Notes: generated by a model not told the origin, from the sequence alone. A DNA stretch of 26,940 nucleotides from CAZGSV01 sp964528605 (GCA_964528605.1 CAZGSV010000040.1:1-26940); one strand, 5' to 3'; positions 7,923 through 15,812 are shown, counted from the stretch's first letter. A program made the numbers and translations.

Positions 7923-9737
7923 ATGCAGAGCCAACCATCCACCGTGAGGCTGCGCAGCGGGGAGACCGCAGTGATTCGAGACCTGAGGCCGGAGGACGCA
8001 GCCGCGCTCTACCAGTGCTTCTGCGCCTTTAGTGAGGCCAGCCTTCGAGTTTTTCGCTCGCAGCCGTTCACCCTCGCGGAGGCGAGGATGCTGGCGGCCC
8101 AGGCGGGGCAGCCGGGCTGCATGCGCGCCATCGGGCTGGTGGGGGGGGAGGCCGCCGGCTATGCCTCGCTGTCGTGGGCGGGGAGCACGGAGTCGTATCC
8201 GATGCTTAGCATAGGAGTTGCAGACCCGTTTCAAGGAAAGGGCCTGGGGCGCAAGATGATGGAGCACTTGCTGGGGTGGGCGCAAGGGCGCGGTTTCCCG
8301 GGACTGGACCTTTGGGTCTTCAAGGACAACTGGCGGGCGCTGCGCTTGTACTCGACGCTCGGATTCCGACTCACCGGGGAGGCGACCGACCAGCGGCAGC
8401 ACACCATGCGGCTCTCCTTTCGGGAGCCCTCGGGCGCCTTGAAACGGAGGGGGGTGCAGGTGTGGGTGGGGCGATGGCGCTTCCCACCCTTGACCGCAGA
8501 GGGCTGGACGTTCGCGGATTGGGAGCGCTACTTGCAGTTGCTGCAATCGTGCGGCGCCAACGGCCTGATGCTCTACCTATGGCCGAGCCATTACTACCTG
8601 CCCGACGACGCCCGCACCGCCGCCAACGAATGGCAGTGGCGCATCTTGAGCAAGGTAGCCGAGTACGCGGGCACGCTGGCGCTGAGGCTCCAGATTGCCT
8701 TCGCGGCGCAGGCCGTGCCCGGCCACATTTGGAGCCGGCAAACGCAGCAGCGCGCGGAGGGCAGCGGGTTCTGTGCGCCGCTGCTGTGTTGGGACCGAGG
8801 GCGCCAGCACATCCTTCCGTTCGTGGCCCGGATGGTGGAGCACTTTGCGCCCCAGGGAGCGGAGTTCTGCGTTTGGGCGGGTGACGCGGGCTGGTGCTCA
8901 TGCCGTCGCTGCGCTCAGGTTGGCGCCGCGGTGGAACACATGGTGCAAGCCCTGCGCCGCATCGTGGACGGGCGGGCGCTGGTTCACTTGGGCTTGGGGG
9001 AAGAGGTGCTGGCTCGGCTCAACGAGGAGAGGGCCGCTGGTGCGCTCGCCGCGGCTCTGGCGCGGGAGATGCTGGCCGGAGAAGCGCTGTTCCTCGCTGA
9101 CCGCGAGGGAGCCATGCTCAGGGCGGCGCAGGAGGCAGCGCTGCCGGTGGTGCGGGTCATGCGCACGGCGGCGTGCGGCCCGGAGGAACTGTTGGCTCGG
9201 CCGCGGCTCGCCCAGGCACGCGCGGCAGTGCAGGAAGCGCGCGGGAAAGGATGCGAGGGCGTCTATGGCACGCGAGCGTCGCCGCAGATGCAGTTCGTCG
9301 CTGATGCCAACATGGCCTGGCAGGTGACTGACGAATGGGCCGGTCCGGCCAAGGCCACGGCGCGGCTAGGCAGCATGCTCCGGCTCTACGGCAGCGTGGA
9401 GGAGTCCTTCACCGAGGGTGTGGGGAGCATGGAACGGTGGTGGTCCGATCGCCGCCTGAGCGACTTGGAGCGCGCGCAGCGGTGCTTCGTGCGCTGCGGC
9501 GACGACGAGTGGATACTGAGCCTGGCCGACAGCGCCAGCGCGATGGCGGCCTTGGCGCGGGCGCTGGAATCAGGCGAGACCGACGAGTCGCGCTTTCTAG
9601 CAGCCCTAAGGCAGGCCATGGTAAGCCCAACCTGGCTGGAGGCCTACGCAGCGCGCCAGGCGGAGGGGGACCCCGGGCTGGCAGAGCACACGCGCGCCTG
9701 GCTGGCCTGCATGAAGGCAACGCCAGTCGGCGAGTAG
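7923..9737 (+). CDS. GNAT acetyltransferase fused to a TIM-barrel glycosidase-like module
   Basis: A 604-residue two-part protein. Residues 8-162 are a GNAT N-acetyltransferase: motif A reads SIGVADPFQGKGLGRKMM with the acetyl-CoA loop QGKGLG, and motif B reads VFKDNWRALRLYSTLGF. From about residue 178 a separate module begins: WTFADWERYLQLLQSCGANG, then LMLYLWPSHYYLP, then a Cys-rich AGDAGWCSCRRC segment, patterns reminiscent of hexosaminidase-superfamily or other TIM-barrel glycosidases, though I cannot name the family. The frame is unbroken across the junction. The start is supported by a strong promoter and ribosome-binding site. It ends 8 bp from the convergent CPBP gene. A role in modifying or sensing an amino sugar is an inference only. 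Confidence 0.7.
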   Translation: MQSQPSTVRLRSGETAVIRDLRPEDAAALYQCFCAFSEASLRVFRSQPFTLAEARMLAAQAGQPGCMRAIGLVGGEAAGYASLSWAGSTESYPMLSIGVADPFQGKGLGRKMMEHLLGWAQGRGFPGLDLWVFKDNWRALRLYSTLGFRLTGEATDQRQHTMRLSFREPSGALKRRGVQVWVGRWRFPPLTAEGWTFADWERYLQLLQSCGANGLMLYLWPSHYYLPDDARTAANEWQWRILSKVAEYAGTLALRLQIAFAAQAVPGHIWSRQTQQRAEGSGFCAPLLCWDRGRQHILPFVARMVEHFAPQGAEFCVWAGDAGWCSCRRCAQVGAAVEHMVQALRRIVDGRALVHLGLGEEVLARLNEERAAGALAAALAREMLAGEALFLADREGAMLRAAQEAALPVVRVMRTAACGPEELLARPRLAQARAAVQEARGKGCEGVYGTRASPQMQFVADANMAWQVTDEWAGPAKATARLGSMLRLYGSVEESFTEGVGSMERWWSDRRLSDLERAQRCFVRCGDDEWILSLADSASAMAALARALESGETDESRFLAALRQAMVSPTWLEAYAARQAEGDPGLAEHTRAWLACMKATPVGE

Positions 9738-9745
9738 CCGCCGCC

Positions 9746-10447
9746 TCAGCCGTAGACGACCAGCAGGTCAAGCGTGAGCGCACAGGCCCAGTGGAGCAGG
9801 AAACACGGGAGCATCGAGCGCGTACGCAAAGCGAGCATCCCCAGGGCGAGCCCGGCAAGAACCGACCCGTAGATCTCCGGATAAGGCTTGCCGAGGTGCG
9901 CCAGCACGAAGGGCACCGTCTGCAGGGGGATGGCCAGGGCGCCCATCTGCCGCGCCAGCCCAAAGAGCAGAAAGCCGCGGAAGAGAAACTCCCAGGAGAA
10001 GAAGTACAGCCCGTAGACGAGTTCGAAGTTGATGAGTTGCAGGCCCCCTTGGCGCGCGGGCGCAAAGAGAGGATAGAGCGTCTTGAACTGCGGCTGGCCC
10101 GCGGCGTGGCGCAGGAAAGGCAAGACGATCAGGTAGAGTATGACCACGAGGGGCAGCCACTCCTTGGTCTTCCCCAGGCGCAGGCCGTACTCGTCGTAGC
10201 GCCCGTGAAGGAAGGCCAGAACGGCCAGCGCGGGCAGGAGGAGGAAGGCCACGACGGCGGTGGCGAACCACCAGTAGCCCCGATCAACAGGCCAGAAGGA
10301 CGGCGGGGCAAGGGCGCCGACCTGACGGTGGCCGACCAGCAGCACGACGACTCCCAGAAGCAGCAGGCTCTGTTCCGAGCCCAGCGTCCTGAGAGTGGCG
10401 GACAGCCACGAGCGGGCGCCCTCAGGTTCAGTTGCAGGCGGCCTCAT
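9746..10447 (-). CDS. CPBP-family intramembrane protease (CAAX protease/Abi type)
   Basis: A 233-residue multi-span membrane protein. The three CPBP motifs are present: WEFLFRG (E153, R157), FVLAH (H184) and LLHWACALTLD (H219, D227). The first glutamate of the usual EExxxR is Trp here; I believe WEF-type variants form a recognised subgroup. Family members cleave membrane-embedded substrates or act as immunity or envelope-maturation factors. The ATG at 10447 lies 3 bp after the stop of the LptF-like gene, with no clear ribosome-binding site, so translational coupling is likely. The substrate is unknown. Confidence 0.8.
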   Translation of the reverse strand: MRPPATEPEGARSWLSATLRTLGSEQSLLLLGVVVLLVGHRQVGALAPPSFWPVDRGYWWFATAVVAFLLLPALAVLAFLHGRYDEYGLRLGKTKEWLPLVVILYLIVLPFLRHAAGQPQFKTLYPLFAPARQGGLQLINFELVYGLYFFSWEFLFRGFLLFGLARQMGALAIPLQTVPFVLAHLGKPYPEIYGSVLAGLALGMLALRTRSMLPCFLLHWACALTLDLLVVYG

Positions 10448-10450
10448 CGC

Positions 10451-11548
10451 TTAGGGGATGCGCCATAAGGAGACCAGCGTAGCGAGGCCGAAGACGATGT
10501 TCGGGCCCCAGGCGGCAATGACGGGTGGCAGGACGCCGGCAACGCCGAAGGCCCGAAGCCAGTTCATGGTGCCGTTATAGAGAAAGACCACCGCAATGCA
10601 CAACAGCGCGGCGCCCAGTTGACCTCCGCGAGAGTAACGGACGGTCAGCGCTGCGCCCAGCGGCGCCAGCAAGAGACAAGCGAGGGGAAGCGCGTACGCC
10701 ATGTGTAGGTCGAGGGCGACGAGCCGACCCTCCTCCACCCCTCCGCGGGTAAGCGCCTGCGACTTCTTGCGCAGTTCGCTCACCGGCTGCTCCCAGGGAG
10801 AGCGGGTGGCGACCAGGTAGTCTTGGATGGCTTCGCTGAGGTCCAGCGTTGCCGTGGGCGTCGCTTCTACGCCGCGCAGGGAGCCGTCGAGGCGATAGGA
10901 ATAGACGTGGACCTGCCTGAGGGTCCACACGGGGCCGCGCGAGGTGGCAGACTCGGCAACCAGCGCGCGCCGCGGCCACGTCGTGCCCGGATAGGTCTCC
11001 ACGCAGAGCACCCTGTCGAGGAGGTTGCGGTTGAGGTCAACGTGGCCGACCCAGAAGTAGCGGTCGGCGCGGTCGGTGAAGGCCGCGTTGTCGGTGATTA
11101 GGGGCAGGTTGAAGGAGTGTGCGCGGAGCGAGCGCCAGCGGAAACGCTGGGAGGCCTGTGCCGCCAGGGGCACCAGGTATTCCCTGGCCACGAAAGAGGC
11201 GCCGCCCATCATCAGCCCGAAGAGCGCCGCAGGCACGGCGATGCGCCGAAAGGTGACGCCGGCCATGCGCATGGCGACCAGTTCGCGCTCGCGCATGAGC
11301 GTGGACAGGCCCAGACAGGTTGCCGCGAGGGTGCCAACAGGCAGGGCGAGCAACGACATGCGGGGCAGTTCCAGGGCAACCAGATAGAGCACGCCCACGA
11401 GCGAGCCCCCGGTGAGCACCAGGCTCCGATGCTGCGTCAGGAAGAGGTTGGCCAGCAGAATGGCGCCAAAGACGGCGATGCCCAGGAAGAACGGCGACAT
11501 GAACTCGCGCCACAGATGACGGTCCAGGATCCTCGGAAAAGGCATCAT
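10451..11548 (-). CDS. LptF/LptG-family lipopolysaccharide export permease
   Basis: A 365-residue YjgP/YjgQ-type permease of the LptB2FG complex, which pulls LPS from the inner membrane toward the outer membrane. It has two N-terminal TM helices with the intervening LxxLPVGTLAA and STLMRERELVAMRMAG segments typical of the family. A periplasmic beta-jellyroll region follows (about 120-260), then C-terminal TM helices from ALPLACLLLAPLGAAL on. Length is normal. The first Met of a double ATG is at 11548; no strong ribosome-binding site is visible. Whether it is LptF or LptG cannot be told by eye, and the second permease is not in this window. Confidence 0.85.
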   Translation of the reverse strand: MMPFPRILDRHLWREFMSPFFLGIAVFGAILLANLFLTQHRSLVLTGGSLVGVLYLVALELPRMSLLALPVGTLAATCLGLSTLMRERELVAMRMAGVTFRRIAVPAALFGLMMGGASFVAREYLVPLAAQASQRFRWRSLRAHSFNLPLITDNAAFTDRADRYFWVGHVDLNRNLLDRVLCVETYPGTTWPRRALVAESATSRGPVWTLRQVHVYSYRLDGSLRGVEATPTATLDLSEAIQDYLVATRSPWEQPVSELRKKSQALTRGGVEEGRLVALDLHMAYALPLACLLLAPLGAALTVRYSRGGQLGAALLCIAVVFLYNGTMNWLRAFGVAGVLPPVIAAWGPNIVFGLATLVSLWRIP

Positions 11549-11592
11549 TCAGGGTTGCGCGTCGGCCTGCGTGCGGCCCCTTGCGTCGGCTT

Positions 11593-11601
11593 ATTCTAGC
11601 A
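11593..11601 (-). promoter_or_regulatory. Extended -10 promoter for the LptF-like gene
   Basis: The minus strand reads TGCTAGAAT at 11601-11593, an extended -10 element (TGn plus TAGAAT), about 45 nt before the start codon at 11548. No good -35 is visible. TAGAAT is also the -10 of the GNAT fusion promoter, which supports the reading. Confidence 0.4.
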
Positions 11602-11691
11602 CAAGCGTGGGCGCCGGGCTGGCCCGGTGCTCTCGACTGGCTGTGGCGCAATCCGGCTGCGCGGGGCCTAGACATGGTGACCAGGCTGGGT

Positions 11692-11720
11692 TTGACAGCC
11701 GACCCCGGCCTGCCTTATCG
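11692..11720 (+). promoter_or_regulatory. sigma70-type promoter of the sdhCDAB operon
   Basis: A perfect -35 TTGACA (11692-11697), a 17-nt spacer and TTATCG (11715-11720; TATCGT with 18 nt is an alternative). The expected start near 11727 leaves an 80-nt leader before sdhC that contains a long hairpin. Confidence 0.65.
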
Positions 11721-11740
11721 TGTGCGCGGGACGGGAGGGC

Positions 11741-11777
11741 TTGCGCGGGTGTTCTCCAGTGGGGAGCACCCGCGCAA
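11741..11777 (+). promoter_or_regulatory. 17-bp hairpin in the sdhC leader
   Basis: TTGCGCGGGTG (11741-11751) pairs perfectly with CACCCGCGCAA (11767-11777), and the inner bases continue the stem through two G-U pairs to an AGU triloop, giving 17 base pairs. No U-tract follows and no gene ends here, because the flanking genes are divergent. It therefore lies in the sdh mRNA leader, ending 29 nt before the ATG. It could stabilise the mRNA, bind a regulator or attenuate transcription. Confidence 0.6.
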
Positions 11778-11806
11778 ATGCAACGCCAGGGGGTGAGGAG
11801 AGGACC

Positions 11807-12160
11807 ATGATTCCCCAGCGCGCATCGAGCGGGAGGGCTGCCTGGGCGCTCCACCGGGCCAGCGGGTTGCTGCTTGCGACGTACGTTGTCGTGCACCTGA
11901 TGCTGATGCGTTCCCTGCTGGGAAGCGAGGACGCGTTCGCGCGCTGGATGAGAGTGCTCGGCGGCAGCGCCGGCAAGGCGGCCCTGAGCCTCGCGCTGGG
12001 CGTGCTCTCCTGGCATGCAGTCAGCGGGTTCCGGGTGATGTGGCTGGACACGGCGCCGGAGAGCAGCAGACACGCGGCAGCCTTCCGCGCGTGCGCCGTG
12101 GTGGCCTGCGGGGTTTGGCTGCTCGCGGTGGCCATGCTCTGGGGGTTCGTGGGGCGATGA
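11807..12160 (+). CDS. sdhC: Succinate dehydrogenase/fumarate reductase cytochrome b subunit SdhC-like
   Basis: A 117-residue membrane anchor of a complex II-type enzyme with three TM helices. LHRASGLLLATYVVVHLML holds the usual Ser-Gly quinone-site region and a candidate heme b histidine. LSWHAVSGFRVMWLD matches the second conserved histidine helix with its (H)xxxGxR..W.D pattern. The ATG at 11807 is chosen because GAGGAGAGG precedes it by 4 nt; the frame is open further upstream but passes through the leader hairpin. The stop overlaps the sdhD start (ATGA), indicating translational coupling. Confidence 0.85.
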   Translation: MIPQRASSGRAAWALHRASGLLLATYVVVHLMLMRSLLGSEDAFARWMRVLGGSAGKAALSLALGVLSWHAVSGFRVMWLDTAPESSRHAAAFRACAVVACGVWLLAVAMLWGFVGR

Positions 12161-12519
12161 TCGTTGGCCTCCCGGGCCCGGTTGCGAGGGCTGCCCACCT
12201 CTGGATAGCCCAGAGGGTCAGCGGGTTGCTGTTGGCGGCCGGGCTCCTGGTGCATCTGCTCCGTCTCTACCACGCCCCGAGACCCGTGGACTACCACTGG
12301 GTGACCGGGATGCTAAGCAACCCCGGCTGGCGTTCATTTCACGTGGCCTTGCTCTGTCTGCTGGTGTTCCATCTGACCGCAGGAGTGCGGTACTTCCTGC
12401 GCGACCTCGCTCCAGTGCGACGCTTCCACCGGATTGCGGACTGGGCGGTGCTCTTGGTGGGTGCGGTGATCTTCCTGCTTGGGTTGCAGGCGCTGTTGGG
12501 GGCGCCGCAGGTGCGCTGA
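12157..12519 (+). CDS. sdhD: Succinate dehydrogenase/fumarate reductase membrane anchor SdhD-like
   Basis: A 120-residue second membrane anchor with three TM helices. QRVSGLLLAAGLLVHLLRL repeats the SdhC-type Ser-Gly...His pattern, and FHVALLCLLVFHLTAGVRYFLRD carries two further histidines in a helix typical of the heme and quinone region. The start ATG at 12157 overlaps the sdhC stop by 4 nt. SdhC and SdhD together suggest a heme-containing two-subunit anchor. Confidence 0.8.
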   Translation: MIVGLPGPVARAAHLWIAQRVSGLLLAAGLLVHLLRLYHAPRPVDYHWVTGMLSNPGWRSFHVALLCLLVFHLTAGVRYFLRDLAPVRRFHRIADWAVLLVGAVIFLLGLQALLGAPQVR

Positions 12520-12531
12520 GGGACGCACGAG

Positions 12532-14196
12532 ATGATAGAGCACGAGGTGGTGATCGTAGGCGGCGGGCCGGCAGCGCTGGCGGCGGCCGTGGCCGCGGGC
12601 GAGGCAGGCGGCGCCGCCATCGTCAGCAAGGTGCATCCACTGCGGTTCCTCAGCGGCGAGGCGCGGGGCGATTTCGCGGCGGCATTGGGGCGCGCCAGCG
12701 AGGACGGATGGCAAGAGCACCTGCGCGACACGCTGGAGGCCGGCTGCGGGCTGTGCGACGAGCAGGCAGCGGCTTCGGTGACGCGGGAGGCGATTGGGGC
12801 CGTCATTGCGCTGGAGCACCAGGGGATGCTGTTCGCACGCAACGCGCAGGGCCGCATCGCGCAGCGCGCGCTGCCCGGTCACAAGGTGGCTCGAGGTTGC
12901 CACTACGGTGACCTGACGGGCAAAGCCTTGATCGAAACGCTGTGGGGGCAGACGGTGAGGCTGGGAGTGCGCGCCTACACCGACTACTACTCGCTCGCGC
13001 TGTTGCTCCACGAGGACGGCCTCTGCGGCCTGATGGCGTGGGACCTGCTGCACGGCGGGCTGGTGCAGTTCCGCGCCAAGGCGGTCGTGCTGGCCGGCGG
13101 AGGAATGGGAGAGGCCTGGCGGACGACTTCGAACCCCGTCTGGGCCACGGGCGAGGCGCTCTGGCTGGGGGCGCGCGCGGGGGCGGCGTTGCGGGATATG
13201 GAGTTCGTGGTGTTCCGGCCGGTGCTAGGAGGGGAGGTGCGTTTGGCGATCAGTGACGCGGCGCTGGGGCTGGGCGCGAGCCTGCGCACGACCGAGGGCG
13301 AGCGACTGTTGCCGCAGGCGTCCTCGGAGACGAGCGAGACGGCGCCTCCCGAAGTCATCGCGGCCGCCATCGCCGCAGCGCAGCAGCGAGGGTTGAGTGT
13401 GCAGGTGGACTTCCGCCATCTCGACGGAGCCGTGGTGACAGCCCAGTTGCCGCGCCTATGCGAGGCGGCGGCGCGCTTCTTCGGGGCTGATCTTGCGAGG
13501 ACGCCGATCCCGATCCGATTGGGCGCGCACTTTCTCGTCGGTGGGTTGTGGGTGAATGCGGAGGGGGCCGCGATGACGCGCGACGCCAGGCCTATCCCTG
13601 GGCTTTTTGCAGCAGGCGAATGCGCCTCGACCGGAGCACACGGCGCCTCGCTGCTCGCGGGCAACGCCCTCGCGGAGGCGGTTGTGACGGGCGCCAGGGC
13701 GGGTGCCAGCGCGCGGGCTCATGCGAGTCAGGCGCAGTTCGCCTCTCCGCCGCCAGGGGCCGTCGAGGCGGTGGAGGAACAGATCAGAGAGGCGAGCGAG
13801 AGGCCGCGAGCGGAGAAGAGCGGAGTGATTCGCCGCGAAACGCAGGAGGCAATGTCGGCCGCCTGTGGACCGCTGAGGAGCGCGCAGGGCCTGACCCACT
13901 GTGCCGCTCGCTTGCGCAGCCTGCGGCAGGCGCTGCATCAGGCCGGCGTGCCCGTCGGCGTCGAGCGCTACAACGTTCCACTGGTCAGCCTGCTGGAGAC
14001 GGAACAGATGCTGACCGTGGCCGAGGTGGTGGTGACCAGGGCATTGGCGCGAGCGGAGAGCCGGGGCCTGCACCAACGGACGGACTGTCCCGAGCGGGAC
14101 GAGGCGGGATTCGGGGGACACACATTGGCAGCCCTGACCGAGCAGGCAGTGCAGGTCGCCCAGGCGCCGCTCGAGAAGGGAGCGGAGGCCGGTTGA
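12532..14196 (+). CDS. sdhA: Divergent SdhA/FrdA-like flavoprotein subunit
   Basis: A 554-residue flavoprotein colinear with SdhA/FrdA: an N-terminal dinucleotide-binding VIVGGGPAALAAA, a capping region, GLFAAGECASTGAHG, and a C-terminal helical domain with SRGLHQRTD and ERDEAGF. Hand alignment to E. coli FrdA shows key residues changed. The covalent-FAD His44 is Leu40 (PLRFLSGE instead of PMRSHTVA), Glu49 is Arg45, His232 is Arg229, Arg287 is Leu245 and Arg390 is Leu374. His355 is kept as His333 in GAHFLVGG. FAD would therefore bind non-covalently, and succinate or fumarate chemistry is doubtful. The position between sdhD and sdhB is standard. It may act on another substrate; it is not a truncated gene, because the frame is intact and all structural blocks are present. 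Confidence 0.85.
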   Translation: MIEHEVVIVGGGPAALAAAVAAGEAGGAAIVSKVHPLRFLSGEARGDFAAALGRASEDGWQEHLRDTLEAGCGLCDEQAAASVTREAIGAVIALEHQGMLFARNAQGRIAQRALPGHKVARGCHYGDLTGKALIETLWGQTVRLGVRAYTDYYSLALLLHEDGLCGLMAWDLLHGGLVQFRAKAVVLAGGGMGEAWRTTSNPVWATGEALWLGARAGAALRDMEFVVFRPVLGGEVRLAISDAALGLGASLRTTEGERLLPQASSETSETAPPEVIAAAIAAAQQRGLSVQVDFRHLDGAVVTAQLPRLCEAAARFFGADLARTPIPIRLGAHFLVGGLWVNAEGAAMTRDARPIPGLFAAGECASTGAHGASLLAGNALAEAVVTGARAGASARAHASQAQFASPPPGAVEAVEEQIREASERPRAEKSGVIRRETQEAMSAACGPLRSAQGLTHCAARLRSLRQALHQAGVPVGVERYNVPLVSLLETEQMLTVAEVVVTRALARAESRGLHQRTDCPERDEAGFGGHTLAALTEQAVQVAQAPLEKGAEAG

Positions 14197-14936
14197 AAGT
14201 GCGGCTGCGCGTTCTGCGTTCGAATTCGACAGGCAAAAGGGAATGGCAGGCGTACCAGCTGGAGGTGGGCGAGCGTGAGAGCGTACTGGGCGCTTTGGAG
14301 CGCGTACGGGACGAGCAAGACGAGACCCTTGCCTTTCGCGAGGGTTGCTCGGCCGGGCTGTGCGGCGCCTGCGGCATGCTGATAAACGGATCGCCCGCGC
14401 TCGCGTGCGCAACGCTGGTGAGCAACGTGGCAAGCGCGCAACTGCGGCTGGAGCCGCTGCCGGGGTTCGAAGTGGTGCGGGATCTGGTCGTGGATTCCAA
14501 GCCCATGCATGCAGTCACCGAGCGCATGAAGCCATATCTGGTCCGGCTCAGCCCGTTGCCCGAAGAGGAATCGGAGCAGACACCAGAGCAACACGCGCTG
14601 CCGGCCGAGGCCGCCAAGTGCCTGGCGTGCGGGTGCTGCCTGGCCGCATGCCCGATATGGGAGATGAACCGGGAGTTCATCGGGCCGGCTGCGGGCGTAA
14701 GGGCCTACCGCTTCTTGTCCGATAACAGGGATGAGGGAGCCGCAGAGCGACTCGCCGCGGTGGGCGACGAGTCCACCGGGGTGTGGCGCTGCCAGGCAGT
14801 GCTGGAGTGCAGCCGCGTGTGTCCGGCGGGAATAGACGTAGCCCGCATCATGGCCCGGTGGCGCAACGCGCTCGTGCAGGCGAGTTTGGGGAGAAAAGGA
14901 CCCAATGGAAACTTGCGTCAAAGCGGGAAGGGGTAG
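14193..14936 (+). CDS. sdhB: Succinate dehydrogenase/fumarate reductase iron-sulfur subunit
   Basis: A 247-residue iron-sulfur subunit carrying electrons from the flavoprotein to the membrane anchors. The [2Fe-2S] ligands are in GCSAGLCGACG plus the later LAC; the [4Fe-4S] ligands are in CLACGCCLAACP; the [3Fe-4S] ligands are in WRCQAVLECSRVCP. All expected cysteines are present, and the VVDSKP...PYL segment matches the family. The start is either the TTG at 14193, overlapping the sdhA stop, or the in-frame GTG at 14199; a GGAGG at 14184-14188 is 4 or 10 nt away respectively. The longer open frame upstream lies inside sdhA. Intact clusters contrast with the altered SdhA. Confidence 0.85.
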   Translation: MKVRLRVLRSNSTGKREWQAYQLEVGERESVLGALERVRDEQDETLAFREGCSAGLCGACGMLINGSPALACATLVSNVASAQLRLEPLPGFEVVRDLVVDSKPMHAVTERMKPYLVRLSPLPEEESEQTPEQHALPAEAAKCLACGCCLAACPIWEMNREFIGPAAGVRAYRFLSDNRDEGAAERLAAVGDESTGVWRCQAVLECSRVCPAGIDVARIMARWRNALVQASLGRKGPNGNLRQSGKG

Positions 14937-14961
14937 TACCCTAAGCGCAGGAGAACGCTCG

Positions 14962-15720
14962 ATGGCCGTCACGCTGCCCGAGAGGGTAACGGCGCGCGAA
15001 GTCAGCGCCTTTTGCCGACAGTTCGCCACCATGAGCAAGGCGAATGTCAATCTGCTGGACATTCTGCGTACCCTGGGGCAGCAGACGGACAACGAATGGT
15101 TCCGGCGGATTCTGGCCTCGGTGCGGCGCGACGTTGAATACGGGCGTAGCCTGGCCTCGGCGTTTTCGCGGTTCCCCGCTGACTTCTCGCCCTTCTTCAT
15201 ACAGATGGTCCGCCAGGGGGAGGTCGAGGGGCTGCTGGGGGATGTCTTCCAGAGCCTGGCCCAGTATATGGATCGGGACGCGGGACTCTCGCCGCTCACC
15301 CAGCGCCTGGGTGTCAGCAGCGATGTTAGCAGCATCTTCGCGCGCTCGCGCGACTTGCTGGCCTGGCTGTCGGTGATCGGGGCGGCGGCGCTCCTAGGGG
15401 CGGGCGGGCTGTGGTTCCTGACGCTGGAGGGTTGGCTGGCGCGTAGTCTGCTGGGTCCTGAGCTCCTCATGCTTGCGGGCGCTGGTTTCCTGATGGCGGC
15501 GCTGGCCTTCATGCGCTTTCTGCCGACGGGCGCGCGGCGGTGTTCTTTTTGCAGTCGTGAGGAGGGGCCGGGCATGGAGTTGGTGGCCGGTCAAGGAGTC
15601 GCCATTTGCTCTACCTGCGTGGCCTTCAGCGTGCGGCAGTTGAAGGACCGGCCGGGCGTGCCCGGGCAGGTTGCCAGTCCGATACCGGAGCCTGACCTCG
15701 AGAGAGTAGTGGAGATGTAG
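14962..15720 (+). CDS. Single-domain GspF/PilC-like membrane protein with C-terminal ClpX-type zinc finger
   Basis: A 252-residue protein. Residues about 12-105 match one T2SF domain (FCRQFATMSKANVNLLDILR, then GRSLASAFSRFPADFSPFF, then VRQGEVEGLLGDV). Usual PilC/GspF proteins have two such domains in about 400 residues. Two TM helices follow (about 132-160 and 163-187). Next comes RRCSFCSREE...GQGVAICSTCV with Cys at about 194, 197, 216 and 219, the CxxC-x18-CxxC arrangement of the ClpX N-terminal zinc-binding domain. The ATG at 14962 has AGGAGA 7 nt upstream. The gene begins 25 bp after sdhB and is probably cotranscribed with it. No pilus or secretion gene is nearby, so its role is unclear. 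Confidence 0.75.
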   Translation: MAVTLPERVTAREVSAFCRQFATMSKANVNLLDILRTLGQQTDNEWFRRILASVRRDVEYGRSLASAFSRFPADFSPFFIQMVRQGEVEGLLGDVFQSLAQYMDRDAGLSPLTQRLGVSSDVSSIFARSRDLLAWLSVIGAAALLGAGGLWFLTLEGWLARSLLGPELLMLAGAGFLMAALAFMRFLPTGARRCSFCSREEGPGMELVAGQGVAICSTCVAFSVRQLKDRPGVPGQVASPIPEPDLERVVEM

Positions 15721-15812
15721 CGCGGGGGCGCAGGCACGCGCAGACAGGCGGAGGCTGCGGGGTGGAAGCGAGAGGGTGGGATACGATCTTCTACAGCAGA
15801 GAGGTGAGAGAA

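Noticed and set aside
11591..12297. Long minus-strand open frames over sdhC and sdhD
   Set aside because: Their translations are low-complexity Arg/Pro/Ser-rich shadows, whereas the plus strand gives conserved SdhC and SdhD helices.
12532..14196. sdhA as a decaying pseudogene
   Set aside because: The frame is intact over 554 codons, all structural blocks are conserved, and the operon neighbours are complete.
14193..14199. A frameshift between sdhA and sdhB
   Set aside because: The overlap is a normal stop/start junction; both proteins have complete ends compared with their families.
15782..15787. TACGAT as a -10 element before the coiled-coil gene
   Set aside because: There is no -35 at a suitable distance and no TGn extension.
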